Source: Polymorphobacter multimanifer
GTDB lineage: Bacteria > Pseudomonadota > Alphaproteobacteria > Sphingomonadales > Sphingomonadaceae
Length of the DNA stretch: 38,162 nt
Reading direction: 5' to 3'
NCBI RefSeq assembly: GCF_014205635.1
Contig: NZ_JACIIV010000031.1
Coordinates: forward strand, 1-38,162
The notes under the pieces were generated by a model. It was not told the DNA's origin. It did not search any database and saw nothing but the letters and a program-made list of their open reading frames with translations. Within the stretch, counting starts at the first letter, position 1; each line of letters starts with the position of its first letter. The position numbers and the translations under genes were made by a program. Below are positions 25,390 through 34,789 of this stretch, in pieces.

Positions 25390-27599
25390 TAAAGGGTAAA
25401 CCGGACGGTGGCGAAGACCGAGCGCGGGCTGCCGAAGTAGTTGCCGCGCCCGCTGCTGCTGATGCGAGCGTAATAGCTGCGATCGAACACGTTGTTGACG
25501 TTGACCGACAGCGCGATCGCGTCGCTGATCCTGTAGCCTCCGCGCAGGTCGAGCACCGCATAGCTGCCTTGGCGCACAATCGTTGAACGGGTGCGCAGGC
25601 TGCCATCGGCGTTGAAAACGGCAGCATTGCCGCCGGCCGTGGCGCTGAACCACGTCACGCCGCCACCGATGCTGAAGCCGGCCAGCGCCCCTTCCTCCGG
25701 CGCATAGTTGGAAAACGCCTTTATCGAATGCGCAGGAATCACCGGCACAAAGGAAATGCCTTCGAGCAGCGGGTTGGTGCCCTCCAGATACTGGTTGCTG
25801 ATGTAAGCATAGCCACCGTTGATCCGCCAACCGGGCAGGATCTCGCCCGCCGCTTCGGCCTCGATGCCCCGCGCGCGCACCTTGCCGATCTGCTGGACAA
25901 CACCGGGCAGGTCGGGATCGGTGAACAACCGGTTGGACTGGACGATCTGGTACACTGCCGCTGACAGCAGCAGCGAGTCGCCGAACATCGAAAGCTTCGT
26001 GCCGGCCTCATATTGCGATCCGATCAACGGCTCGATCGCGCCACCGCCGACGCGCGGGAGTGCAGAGGTCTGCGGCGTGAAGCTGTCGGCATAGCTCGCA
26101 TAGACGTTGAGGGTGTCGCTCACATCCCAGACGATGCCGGCATAGGGGGTGAACCGGTTGTCGATGGAGTATCCCGTCGGCTCGAGCTCCCGCGGCAGCA
26201 GCGTCTGGTTGTCGGTGTCCCACCAGGTCAACCGCCCGCCGCCGACCAAGGTTACCCCGGCAACCGGGCTCAGCCGCAGCTGTCCATACAGGCCGAACTG
26301 CTCGACATCGCTGATCGTGCCGCCATAGACCTGCGTGACAGGCCCGGCCGGACCGACAAACGGCGGCAACGGGCCGAACGGATCGAGTGGCGGCTCGGCC
26401 GGCGACAACGGGGCATAGACGTCGATGCGCGCATAGTTGGAAAGCCGGGTAAAGTTCTGGCGCTGCGAGTTGGCCTGGTAATCGGCACCAAGGATCAGCG
26501 TCTGCTCGCGCCCGAAGGCCGGGAAGCTGCCGATGCCGTTGAAGTCGAACGAGCGCGTCGTCATGTAGCTGTCACCGCGATAGGCGATATGGCTGGTGAC
26601 GCCGTTCGTCGGAGTGATCGGCTGGTTGCCGATATAGCTGTACACATCGATGCGATCGACATCGGTGTACAGCCCGCTGGCACGCAGAGTCCAACGATCG
26701 CTCACCCGGTGCGTCAGCTCAACGAACGCCGACCATGTGTCGGACTGGAACCTGTTCCAGTCGGCACCCAGAAACGTCGAGCGCGGCACATCGAGCAGCT
26801 GGCCGTCGCTGCCGTCGAGCCCGCCGATCAGGCCAGGCAGGCCCGATTGGATGGCCGGCTTGAAGCGATCATAATTGGCGCCGAAGGTCAGCGTCGTGCG
26901 CTCGCCGAGGTCCACCGATCCCACGCCAAAGGCACCGATCCGATTACGGTGCGCGACATCGAAGAACTGGTCCTGGTCCTGGATCATCGCGCCGACACGG
27001 ATGCCGACACCGTCGGAGATCGGCACCGAAAGGTCGATCTCGCCGCGGACGTTGTCGAAGCTCCCATAGCCGGCCGAAGCACGCAGCTGCATGGTGTCGA
27101 GTGGACGCTTGCGGACCAGGTTGATGCTGCCGGCAGGGTTGCCCGATCCGCTGAACAGGCCGGCAGGCCCGCGCAGCACCTCGAGCCGATCATAGAAGAA
27201 CAGGTCAGGGACGACACCCGGAAAGCCGAGCGACAGCGTGGGAACGCCGTCGATCATGTAATTGTTGATGGCAAAGCCCCGCGAGAGGAAGCTGGGGTCC
27301 TCGCTGCCGACGCCATTGACGGTAATGCCGGGGGCAGCGGTCAGCGCGTCCTCGAGGGTGAACAGGTTCTGCGCCTCGATCTGCGTGCGATCGATGACGG
27401 TGATCGAGTTGGGAACATCCTTGAGCGGCGTGAAGGTCTTCCCCACCGACTTCCCATAGCTCTTGCCATAGACGACGATTTCCGCGCCGACATTGTCCTC
27501 AGCGTCGGTGGCGAGGTCGATGTCGATCCCGGTCGCGTGCAGCGCCTGGCCAATTCCGAAAATGGCGGCCCCGGTCAACATCAAGGTGGATCTGCGCAT
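25389..27599 (-). CDS. TonB-dependent siderophore receptor
   Basis: Outer-membrane receptor, 736 aa, the usual length of FhuA/FpvA/FoxA-type receptors. After a signal/linker of about 40 residues a TonB box-like AEIVVYG appears. The plug contains TPLKDVPNSITVIDRTQIE, LTAAPGITVNGVGSEDPSFLS and FYDRLEVLRGPAGLFSGSGN, all typical of ferric-siderophore receptors. The barrel ends with YFGSPRSVFATVRFTL. The ATG at 27599 has a GGGAG site. It heads the operon with the DUF3649, PepSY, DUF3325 and DUF4198 genes. A Fur-box-like palindrome is about 45 bp upstream. The siderophore cannot be predicted, and no biosynthesis genes are present. Confidence 0.92.
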   Translation of the reverse strand: MRRSTLMLTGAAIFGIGQALHATGIDIDLATDAEDNVGAEIVVYGKSYGKSVGKTFTPLKDVPNSITVIDRTQIEAQNLFTLEDALTAAPGITVNGVGSEDPSFLSRGFAINNYMIDGVPTLSLGFPGVVPDLFFYDRLEVLRGPAGLFSGSGNPAGSINLVRKRPLDTMQLRASAGYGSFDNVRGEIDLSVPISDGVGIRVGAMIQDQDQFFDVAHRNRIGAFGVGSVDLGERTTLTFGANYDRFKPAIQSGLPGLIGGLDGSDGQLLDVPRSTFLGADWNRFQSDTWSAFVELTHRVSDRWTLRASGLYTDVDRIDVYSYIGNQPITPTNGVTSHIAYRGDSYMTTRSFDFNGIGSFPAFGREQTLILGADYQANSQRQNFTRLSNYARIDVYAPLSPAEPPLDPFGPLPPFVGPAGPVTQVYGGTISDVEQFGLYGQLRLSPVAGVTLVGGGRLTWWDTDNQTLLPRELEPTGYSIDNRFTPYAGIVWDVSDTLNVYASYADSFTPQTSALPRVGGGAIEPLIGSQYEAGTKLSMFGDSLLLSAAVYQIVQSNRLFTDPDLPGVVQQIGKVRARGIEAEAAGEILPGWRINGGYAYISNQYLEGTNPLLEGISFVPVIPAHSIKAFSNYAPEEGALAGFSIGGGVTWFSATAGGNAAVFNADGSLRTRSTIVRQGSYAVLDLRGGYRISDAIALSVNVNNVFDRSYYARISSSGRGNYFGSPRSVFATVRFTL

Positions 27600-27641
27600 T
27601 CGTCTTGCTCCCGCTGTGAGCGCAGCTGTTAGACGCAATGC

Positions 27642-27661
27642 AATTGCGAGTCACTCTTATT
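27642..27661. promoter_or_regulatory. Candidate Fur/iron box upstream of the siderophore receptor
   Basis: An AT-rich imperfect palindrome AATTGCGAGTCACTCTTATT centred on GAGTcACTC, 43 bp upstream of the receptor ATG. Position and symmetry suit a Fur-type site, but the match to the canonical Fur box is only partial. Confidence 0.35.
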
Positions 27662-27760
27662 ATCAACATTCAACCAAAGTTTTATGGCTGCTCGCTCTCG
27701 GCTGATCGAGCGCAGCCCCTGTGCGTGCCAGGAGCGGCAAACCACAGAATCTGAACGAGA

Positions 27761-27792
27761 AAGCCCCCCGCCACAGGGCTGGCGAGGGGTTT
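27761..27792 (-). terminator. Rho-independent terminator after the dicarboxylate symporter gene
   Basis: A strong GC stem with one mismatch: left arm 27761-27773, 6-nt loop CAGGGC, right arm 27780-27792. A-rich and T-rich flanks are present on both sides, so it may also act in the other orientation. It lies just downstream of the minus-strand dctA-like gene and upstream of the siderophore operon promoter, and so separates the two operons. Confidence 0.8.
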
Positions 27793-27804
27793 GTATCACT
27801 GGTT

Positions 27805-29187
27805 TCAGTCGGGATCGCTTTCAGGCCCGGGCACTGCGCCGAACGGCCCGAACTGGTGGTCGCGAAAAACCGCAGCGAAACGTGTTTCGTCAATGGCGCC
27901 TTCCCAGCGTGACACGATGACTGTGGCCACGGCATTGCCGATGAAATTGGTCAGTGCCCTGCATTCGGACATGAAGCGATCGATGCCGAGGATCAGCGCC
28001 ATGCCGGCGATCGGCACGCTGGGTACGATGGAGAGCGTGGCAGCGAGCGTGATAAACCCCGCCCCCGTCACGCCCGCGGCACCCTTGGAGCTCAGCATCG
28101 CCACACCGAGCAAGAGCAATTGTTCGCCCAGGCTCAACTCCGTCCCGGTGGCTTGTGCGATGAACAACGCCGCCAGCGTCATGTAGATGTTCGTGCCATC
28201 GAGATTGAACGAATACCCTGTAGGAACGACAAGGCCCACAATCGCCTTCGGGCATCCCGCACGCTCCATCTTTTCCATGAGGCTCGGCAAGGCCGATTCA
28301 GAGCTGCTGGTGCCCAGCACGAGCAGCAGTTCGGCCTTGAGATAGCGGATGAGCGTGAAGATCGAAAAACCCGCAGCCCGCGCGACCAGCCCCAGGATCA
28401 CAACAACGAAGAAGATCGACGTGAGATAGAAGGTGGCAACAAGGGCGGCGAGGTTGGCGATAGAACCGATACCGTATCTGCCGATGGTGAAGGCAAACGC
28501 ACCGAGAGCGCCGATCGGAGCCGCGCGCATGAATATGGCGACCAGCCGGAACATGCCGGCCGCGGTCGCTTCGAGCACGCGCACCAGCGGCTGCGCGGGC
28601 GCGCCGACCATGGCGAGCGCAACACCGAAGCTTATCGCGAAGAACAGCACCTGTAGCAGATTGCCATCGACAAAGGCGCCGGCGACCGTCTCCGGAATGA
28701 TGCCCATGAGGAAGTTGGTGATCGTCTGCTCCCGGGCCTTCTCGGTATAGCTTGCGACCTCTCCGGTATCGAGCGTTGCCGGATTGATGTTCATGCCGGC
28801 CCCCGGCTGCACCACATTGGCCACGATGAGGCCGACAATCAGCGCGATGGTGGAGAAGAACAGGAAATAGGCAAAGGCCTTGCCGGCAACCCGTCCCACA
28901 CTTCCCAGATCGCGCATGGCGGCGATGCCGGTGACGATGGTGAGAAAGATCACCGGCGCGATGATCATCTTCACAAGCTTGATGAAGGCATCGCCCAGCG
29001 GCTTCATGGCCACGCCCGTATCCGGCGCGAAATGGCCGATCAGCCCGCCGGCGATGATGGCGGCAAGCACCTGGAAATACAGCTGGGCATAGACCGGCGG
29101 TCGTCTGGCCGAGCGGGTCCGATAAGAAGCGCCGATAGCGATGGCCTGTCCCCTGTCCTGTGTCCGATCACGCGCGGTTCCGCGCAC
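27805..29187 (-). CDS. Dicarboxylate/amino-acid:cation symporter (DAACS family, DctA/GltP-like)
   Basis: Inner-membrane Na+ or H+ symporter of up to 460 aa. [20 protein letters not shown] and [16 protein letters not shown] are N-terminal family blocks. [15 protein letters not shown] is the re-entrant loop 1 serine motif, [19 protein letters not shown] is helix 7 with the NLDGT signature, and the end has [16 protein letters not shown]. Relatives carry C4-dicarboxylates or glutamate/aspartate. The only start found is GTG 29187, without a clear ribosome site, 5 bp after the cytochrome c stop. It is the last gene of the minus-strand operon that starts with the broken TonB receptor, so uptake of a released amino acid or organic acid is likely. 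Confidence 0.88.
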   Translation of the reverse strand: MRGTARDRTQDRGQAIAIGASYRTRSARRPPVYAQLYFQVLAAIIAGGLIGHFAPDTGVAMKPLGDAFIKLVKMIIAPVIFLTIVTGIAAMRDLGSVGRVAGKAFAYFLFFSTIALIVGLIVANVVQPGAGMNINPATLDTGEVASYTEKAREQTITNFLMGIIPETVAGAFVDGNLLQVLFFAISFGVALAMVGAPAQPLVRVLEATAAGMFRLVAIFMRAAPIGALGAFAFTIGRYGIGSIANLAALVATFYLTSIFFVVVILGLVARAAGFSIFTLIRYLKAELLLVLGTSSSESALPSLMEKMERAGCPKAIVGLVVPTGYSFNLDGTNIYMTLAALFIAQATGTELSLGEQLLLLGVAMLSSKGAAGVTGAGFITLAATLSIVPSVPIAGMALILGIDRFMSECRALTNFIGNAVATVIVSRWEGAIDETRFAAVFRDHQFGPFGAVPGPESDPD

Positions 29188-29192
29188 AGCAT

Positions 29193-29495
29193 TCAGTTCG
29201 CCGATGCTGCCTCGGGAGACACATTTGCCGAAAGATAGGCCACCACCTTTTCAAAGTCTTCGTCGGTCAGCACCGCCCCCTGCCCCACCATGGCGCTGAC
29301 CACCTCGGCCCATTCGTCCGACGATCTCGGCTGTGCGACGATCACGTCCATGCCGTGGCACCGGGTGCACGAATCAATGACCTGCTGCTTGCCGGGGCCA
29401 TCAGGCAAGTCGACCGCACCCGCAAGGGCAGTTGCACCCGCAATCACGCTGGTGCCTGCCAGCACCGAAACCAGAACAGCCCGAACTCGGTTCAT
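29193..29495 (-). CDS. Small exported c-type cytochrome
   Basis: A 100-aa periplasmic protein. Residues 1-26 form a signal peptide ([21 protein letters not shown]). A single haem-binding CTRCH follows at about residue 43, in the context [21 protein letters not shown]. Axial Met candidates are in SAMVGQGA. The ATG at 29495 has a GGAGAGAG site. It is encoded directly downstream of two PQQ-type dehydrogenases and is probably their electron acceptor on the way to the terminal oxidase (inference from order). Confidence 0.88.
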   Translation of the reverse strand: MNRVRAVLVSVLAGTSVIAGATALAGAVDLPDGPGKQQVIDSCTRCHGMDVIVAQPRSSDEWAEVVSAMVGQGAVLTDEDFEKVVAYLSANVSPEAASAN

Positions 29496-29521
29496 TACTC
29501 TCTCCATTCCCAGCACCGGCA

Positions 29522-30865
29522 TCAGTCGGGTGACTCTGCCGCAGCATTCTCCGATTTGCCGCTGCCGGCACCGGTGGCAGCGGGTGCCGGTTCAAGCCGC
29601 AGCACCATACCGTCGGTATCGTTCGGGCCACGCAAGCGCCCTTCGGTCAGGAGATAGATGAAGCCGTCCGGCCCCTGCCGAATGTCACGGAAGCGCACGC
29701 CGAGCTCGTTCAGCATCGTATCGCCCTGTCGCACGAAATCTCCGCGGATGACCATCTGCGCGATCTTCTTTGTGCTGGCGCCTGCCACGATCAGGCTGCC
29801 CTTCAGCCGGGGGAATTTGTCACCGGTATAGAAAAACATGTTCTCGGGGTTGAAGTTTGGATTCCAGAAGAACAGCGGATCATCCATGCCGTCGCGATGA
29901 AACGGCTGGTCGGATACCAGGCTGCCCGAATAGTGTCGGCCCATCGAGACCAGCGGCCATCCGTAATTGTGGCCGGGCAACACCCGGTTGACCTCGTCGC
30001 CACCGGCCGGCCCGAACTCGGTCGCCCACATCTCTCCGGTTTTGGGGTCCCAGGCCATCCCGTACACATTGCGGTGGCCATAGCTGTAGATCTCGCCTCT
30101 GGCACCGGGCGTGCCGACGAACGGATTGTCGGGCGGCACCGAGCCATCATCACGCACCCGCAGGATCTTGCCGATATGGCTGCCAAGCTGTTGCGCCTGC
30201 GGCCGGGCGCTGGACCGATCATTGGCGGTGGTGCCATCACGGTCCCCCACGCTGATGTAGAGCATGCCGTCCGGGCCGAAGACCATCCTTCCGCCATAGG
30301 TGCCGAGCGGGCTTTCCCAAGCCTCGGCGACGAGTATGTCCTGAACGGACGTCAAGCGACCCGCGTCGAAGCGCGCGCGTGCAACCGCGAGTGTCGTTCC
30401 CGTCTGCGGCTCGCGGTCCTTGGTGTAGGAGATATAAAGCAAATTGTTCCGCGCGAAGTCGGGATGCAGCACGATGTCGTGAAGGCCGCCCAGACCGACG
30501 TTGTTGAAGGTCGGCAGGCCCGCCACCGGCGCCGGATCGAGCACGCCATCGGTGATCACCCGCAGGCGTCCGGGCCGCTCGGTCACCAGCATGGTGCGCC
30601 CGTCGGGCAGGAACACCAGCCCATCGGGATGCGACAGCCCCTCCGCCAGCTTTACGACCCGAAGCCCCATGCCGCCTTGGCTTCTGAGGAGCACCGGCTT
30701 GTCGACCGCAACGCCGCTCAGCGCATCGGCGGGGTAGTTGCGGGCGATCTGGGCAGCGGTCAGGGGCGACGTGATCCCCGGCGTGTCGATCGGCTGGGCA
30801 AGCACCGCCACCGGCACCGTGACGGCAAGCGCTGCAATTCCGAATGCTTTCAAGGCAAGCGTCAT
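29522..30865 (-). CDS. PQQ-dependent soluble sugar dehydrogenase (aldose sugar dehydrogenase / GSDH family)
   Basis: Periplasmic six-bladed beta-propeller quinoprotein, 447 aa, related to YliI/Asd and the soluble glucose dehydrogenase. A signal peptide ends near AVLA-QPID. Family motifs are LSHPDGLVFLPDGRTMLVTE, GLGGLHDIVLHPDF (catalytic His), YISVGDRDG, YSYGHRNVYGMAWDP and TEFGPAGGDEVN. The ATG at 30865 has a GGGGGA site. The C-terminus ends in a low-complexity Ala/Gly tail. It oxidises an aldose or related compound and probably passes electrons to the adjacent cytochrome c. PQQ biosynthesis genes are not in the window. Confidence 0.9.
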   Translation of the reverse strand: MTLALKAFGIAALAVTVPVAVLAQPIDTPGITSPLTAAQIARNYPADALSGVAVDKPVLLRSQGGMGLRVVKLAEGLSHPDGLVFLPDGRTMLVTERPGRLRVITDGVLDPAPVAGLPTFNNVGLGGLHDIVLHPDFARNNLLYISYTKDREPQTGTTLAVARARFDAGRLTSVQDILVAEAWESPLGTYGGRMVFGPDGMLYISVGDRDGTTANDRSSARPQAQQLGSHIGKILRVRDDGSVPPDNPFVGTPGARGEIYSYGHRNVYGMAWDPKTGEMWATEFGPAGGDEVNRVLPGHNYGWPLVSMGRHYSGSLVSDQPFHRDGMDDPLFFWNPNFNPENMFFYTGDKFPRLKGSLIVAGASTKKIAQMVIRGDFVRQGDTMLNELGVRFRDIRQGPDGFIYLLTEGRLRGPNDTDGMVLRLEPAPAATGAGSGKSENAAAESPD

Positions 30866-30910
30866 AAATCCCCCAACAGGCACATCAGTTCATCAGTGCG
30901 CATCAAACGG

Positions 30911-32809
30911 TCAGTCCACACGCATCGCCACAAGCTCGGCGGGATGATCCACACCGCCCACGCCCACGACGATATATTGCTTGCCCCGGTACATGTATGA
31001 GATCGGCGGGGACGTCGTGCCGGCGCCGAGATCGGCCTCCCACACCACTTTGCCAGTCTTCTTGTCATAGGCGCGGAACATGTTGCCGCCGCTTAGCTTG
31101 GGAATGCTCAAGCCAACCTTGTCGCCCTCGCCGACGAACAGGAAGGATTTGGTCAGCAGTGGCGCAGCCCGGCCGGCCTGGCCGAGGGGCGGAAGCTTCA
31201 GATCCTTCAGCAGCGGATGATCGCGTGGCCCGTCACCGTTGGGCACCATCCACAGATGGTCGCCGCTGTTCATGTCGATCGCGGTGATCCGCCCATAGGG
31301 CGGCTTGACCATCGGCAAGCCCTGCGGGCCCTCCATGTACAGGCTCGATTCCGGGGGCCGCCGATAATTGTCCCGGCCGATCCAGGGCACGCTGACCGAC
31401 GGAATATAGGCTATCCCCGTCTCGGGATCGAGCGCTGCACCAGTCCAGTTGGCGCCGCCGACCCAGCCCGGCATGTACAGCGTGCCGAGCTTGCCATCGG
31501 GCCCGCCTGCGGGCGAGGGCGGGGTGTACATGCCGCCATGCACATAGCGGCCGAGGATCCGCACTGCTTCCGCGCGCAGCGCGGGGGTGAAGTCGATCAG
31601 CTGGTCGGCGTCCATGCCCTGCCGGTCGAACGGCTTGGGCTTCACCGGGATCGGCTGGGTGGGAGATGCCTTTTCGCCGGGCATGGTCGTTGCGGGCACC
31701 GGCGTCTCGACGATGGGGAACAGCGGCTCGCCGGTCGCCCGGTCGAAGGCGAAGACATAGGCCATCTTCGTCACCTGGATGGCGGCCTGCCGCTTTCGGC
31801 CGTTGACCATGATGTCGGCCAGCATCGGCGGGCTGGGCAGATCATAGTCCCAGAGATCATGATGGACGGTCTGGAAGTGCCAGATCTTCTTTCCGGTTCG
31901 TGCCTCCAGGGCAACGAGCGAGTCCGAGTAGAGATTGTCGCCGGGCCGGGCGACGCCATAATAGTCGTTCGCCGGCGCGCTGAGCGGCAGATATACCAGC
32001 CCGAGCTTCTCGTCGGCGCTGAACGCCGACCAGACCTTGGTCTTGCCGCCCTGTCGCCAGGATTCATTGTCCCATGTGTCAGCGCCCGGCTCGCCTTCCT
32101 GCGGCACGGTGTGGAACGTCCAGAGCAGCTTGCCGGTGCGCACATCGAAGCCGCGCACATTGCCGGCGAGCGACGCCTTGTTGATGTCGGCGGTGCCAAT
32201 GGCGATCGGCTGGCCGCCAACCACGATCACGTCCCCCACCACGATCGGCGCCGGCGCGTTCCAGGAAAACAGGGTTCTTGGCGCCTCGCGCAGATCGACC
32301 CGGCCCTTGTCGCCGAAATCCTCGACAATCTCCCCGGTCCGCGCGTCGAGCAGATAGAGGAAATTGCCGCGGATGGTGACGATGCGCGCACCCGCACCCT
32401 TGCCCCAAAGTGCCAATGCGCGGCTCGCCGCAGCCGGTGTCAGCCGCCCATCACCGGGGAATCCCGCCTGACGCCAGAGGATCTTGCCGCTTCCCGGATC
32501 GCGCGCTTCCACCAGGCCGATCTGGTTGCTGATGTACATTACCCCGCCAACAACCAGCGGTGCGTTGCGGAAGTTGTTGGAAGGCACCAGCGCCGGGTTT
32601 TCGGCGCGATACGCCGGGTCGAGTGCGGGTGCGCGTCAGACGATCTTGAGCCGATCGATGTTGCCGGCGTTGATCTGGTCCAGCGCCGAATATTTCGTAT
32701 CACCGAGGTCGCCGCCGAAATGCGCCCAGTCAGCCTTGGCCTGTGCGTGCGCCGCTGTAGCGCAAAGCGACAGTGCGAGCGCCAGACCGATAGATTTTAG
32801 AGCCGCCAT
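30911..32809 (-). pseudogene. PQQ-dependent alcohol/glucose dehydrogenase (Gcd-like) with an in-frame TGA at codon 58
   Basis: One continuous frame of 633 codons encodes a periplasmic eight-bladed quinoprotein without a haem domain. The ATG at 32809 gives a signal peptide ([18 protein letters not shown]) and the usual start [20 protein letters not shown], then NIDRLKIV. Codon 58 (32636-32638) is TGA, exactly where relatives have Trp (KIV-W-RAPALDP). Reading continues in frame with propeller motifs, including YLLDARTGEIVEDFGDKGR, TVHHDLWDYDLPSPP, YVFAFDRATGEPLFP, MPGWVGGANWTG and IVVGVGG. No frameshift is needed. Either it is a recent nonsense pseudogene (TGG to TGA), a sequencing error, or it depends on readthrough. 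Internal restart at GTG 32587 would lose the signal peptide. Confidence 0.85.
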
Positions 32810-32856
32810 ATCGTCTCGATCTCCATCAGTTGCCCGTCCGGTGGCCAGTGCTCAGC

Positions 32857-34746
32857 TCAATAGCCAACGGCATAGCCCATGCGCCGCGGGTCGGAGCCCG
32901 CCAGCCGCGTGCCATGCTGCGACTGGAGGATCGCCTGGATGCTGCCGATCGCATAGGGCCCGACCGATCTGACATTGTGCCCCATGGCGCGCAGCCCCGC
33001 GGAACTGTCGGCGGAGAATCGCGACTCCAGTTGCAGCGTGATCGCGGCTCCCGGCGTGTAGAAGCCCGGGTCGGCATCGAGGGCAAGCCGTGGCGCTTCG
33101 ATGGCAGCCTGCACCGGCAGCCCCCGGTCGATGACGTTGACCAGATACTGGAATTGCGTCTGGCCGATGGTCTCGCCGCCCGGCGTGCCGAAAACCATCT
33201 TGAACTGCCCCTTGTCGAGCACGATCGTCGGACAATTGCCGAGCAGCGGAACCCGCCCGCCTTTCACGAAATTCGGATGCTCCCGGTAAGGTGCGGTGGA
33301 CCCTTCGCGCAGGCCGTTGTTACAGAACAGCCCGGTATCACCCATGATGACATTGGCGCCGAAGCCGCCACCCAGGGTCGTGGTGACGCCGATCGCATTG
33401 CCGTCGCTGTCGGTGATCGAGATGTTGGTCGTGTCGCCGGGCACGCTGCGCCCACCGCGAAACGAAAGGACTGGGCTGCGCGCGTTGCCGATGTCTGCTC
33501 CCGCCGGAAACGGAATTGTGCGCGCCGGGTTGATGAGGCGCCGCCGCTGGTTGGCGAACTCCTTTGAAATCAGCGTTGAAACCGGTGCTGGAGCCGATGC
33601 CGGGTCGGCGGCATAACGATAGACATCCGCCTTGGCGATCTTGATGCACTCGGCAATCAGATGCAGCGCCCGCGGACTGTCTGCCGGCATGGCACCGATG
33701 TCGAAGCCTTCGAGCAGGTTCAGCTGCTCACATGTCTCGATGCCGGTTCGCGACGTCAGCGGCGAGCAGATCACATCGAGCCCGCGGTAGTTGGTCGACA
33801 CCGGCTCGACCCATTTCGGCTTGTAGCTGCGCATGTCGTCGAGGCGCAGCCAGCCGCCATTGGCCCTTGAAAAGCGGTCCATTTCCCGGGCAATCGGGCC
33901 CGAATAGAAATGGTCATACGCCGCCGTCAGTCCGCCGTCCCGGCTTGCCCCGCCCTTGATGGCAGCCGTTTCCGCATCGGCGAGCGCCTGAAAGCTGCGC
34001 GCCAGCGGCAGGTTCTTGAACATGGCACGCGCCGCCGGTGGGTTGCCGCCCGGAAAATAGATCGCCGCCGTTGTCGGATACTGGGTCAGCCGCGCCTGTT
34101 GGCGAACGATCGACTGGGCGATGGAGGGATCGAGCGGATGGCCATCGCGCGCATAGCCGATGGCGGGCTCCAGCAGCACCGACAGCGGCAGCTTGCCATA
34201 GCGACGCGCCAGTTCAATCCAGCCGCCAAATGCACCCGGCGTCACCACCGCCTTTGGGCCCGCAGTCAGATCGGCCGCAGATGCAGTGTCTTCAAGGAGG
34301 CGAGGCGCAGCGCCGGCGAAGGCGAGCGCCGTGATCTTGCCGGTCTTGCCTTCAAAACAGGTCGCAAATCCGTTGCCCGCAGCCCCCGAAGCCCAGGGCT
34401 CGACAACATTCAGCACCGCCATCACCGCAACCGCCGCGTCGGCGGCGGTGCCACCCTGCATCAGCATGCGCAGCCCCGCCATCGATGCGAGAGGGTGCCC
34501 GGCAGCGACCAGACCGTTCGGCCCTGCCACTTCGACGCGGTGTTGCGCCACCGTGCTGGCCCCCGTCGCCGGCGCGTCAGGGGCCTGGCGGCCGACCCCG
34601 GCCTCGCCAACCGCAGGCACTTGCGCGCTGGCGGGCCGTGTTGCCACCCCAGCTGCAACAGCAACCGACAAGCCGCCGATTAGGATTTCCCGACGGCCGA
34701 GCTTGCTGCGCTCGGACACTTCTTTGCTCAGCGGCTCCATTGTCAT
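32857..34746 (-). CDS. Gamma-glutamyltransferase-family N-terminal-nucleophile hydrolase, exported
   Basis: A 629-aa periplasmic Ntn-hydrolase precursor. The twin-arginine-like leader is LGRREILIGGLSVAVAAG. The large-subunit part has AGHPLASMAGLRMLMQGGTAADAAVAV. The processing site/nucleophile is GDTTNISITDSDGNAIG, with Thr439 expected to become the N-terminus of the small subunit. Canonical GGTs have TTHxS here, so His is replaced by Asn. PGGETIGQTQFQYLVNVIDRG and RMGYAVGY complete the small subunit. The ATG at 34746 has a GGGAGCGAG site. The substrate may be a gamma-glutamyl amide/peptide or another acyl compound. It lies between an amidohydrolase gene and a PQQ enzyme gene in one operon. 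Confidence 0.88.
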   Translation of the reverse strand: MTMEPLSKEVSERSKLGRREILIGGLSVAVAAGVATRPASAQVPAVGEAGVGRQAPDAPATGASTVAQHRVEVAGPNGLVAAGHPLASMAGLRMLMQGGTAADAAVAVMAVLNVVEPWASGAAGNGFATCFEGKTGKITALAFAGAAPRLLEDTASAADLTAGPKAVVTPGAFGGWIELARRYGKLPLSVLLEPAIGYARDGHPLDPSIAQSIVRQQARLTQYPTTAAIYFPGGNPPAARAMFKNLPLARSFQALADAETAAIKGGASRDGGLTAAYDHFYSGPIAREMDRFSRANGGWLRLDDMRSYKPKWVEPVSTNYRGLDVICSPLTSRTGIETCEQLNLLEGFDIGAMPADSPRALHLIAECIKIAKADVYRYAADPASAPAPVSTLISKEFANQRRRLINPARTIPFPAGADIGNARSPVLSFRGGRSVPGDTTNISITDSDGNAIGVTTTLGGGFGANVIMGDTGLFCNNGLREGSTAPYREHPNFVKGGRVPLLGNCPTIVLDKGQFKMVFGTPGGETIGQTQFQYLVNVIDRGLPVQAAIEAPRLALDADPGFYTPGAAITLQLESRFSADSSAGLRAMGHNVRSVGPYAIGSIQAILQSQHGTRLAGSDPRRMGYAVGY

Positions 34747-34789
34747 CCACTCGCTCCCAAAACAGTCGCTATTGCCGAAGAGCAAAGGC

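Noticed and set aside
26013-27632. 539-codon plus-strand frame opposite the siderophore receptor
   Set aside because: Antisense frame; Arg/Asp-rich with no domain.
30911-32638. Genetic-code reassignment of TGA to Trp
   Set aside because: Other genes in the window use TGG for Trp and end with TGA at normal positions, so a local mutation is far more likely.
31217-32800. Plus-strand frame opposite the PQQ dehydrogenase
   Set aside because: It spans the TGA site uninterrupted, but the product has no motifs while the minus strand has propeller motifs on both sides of the TGA.
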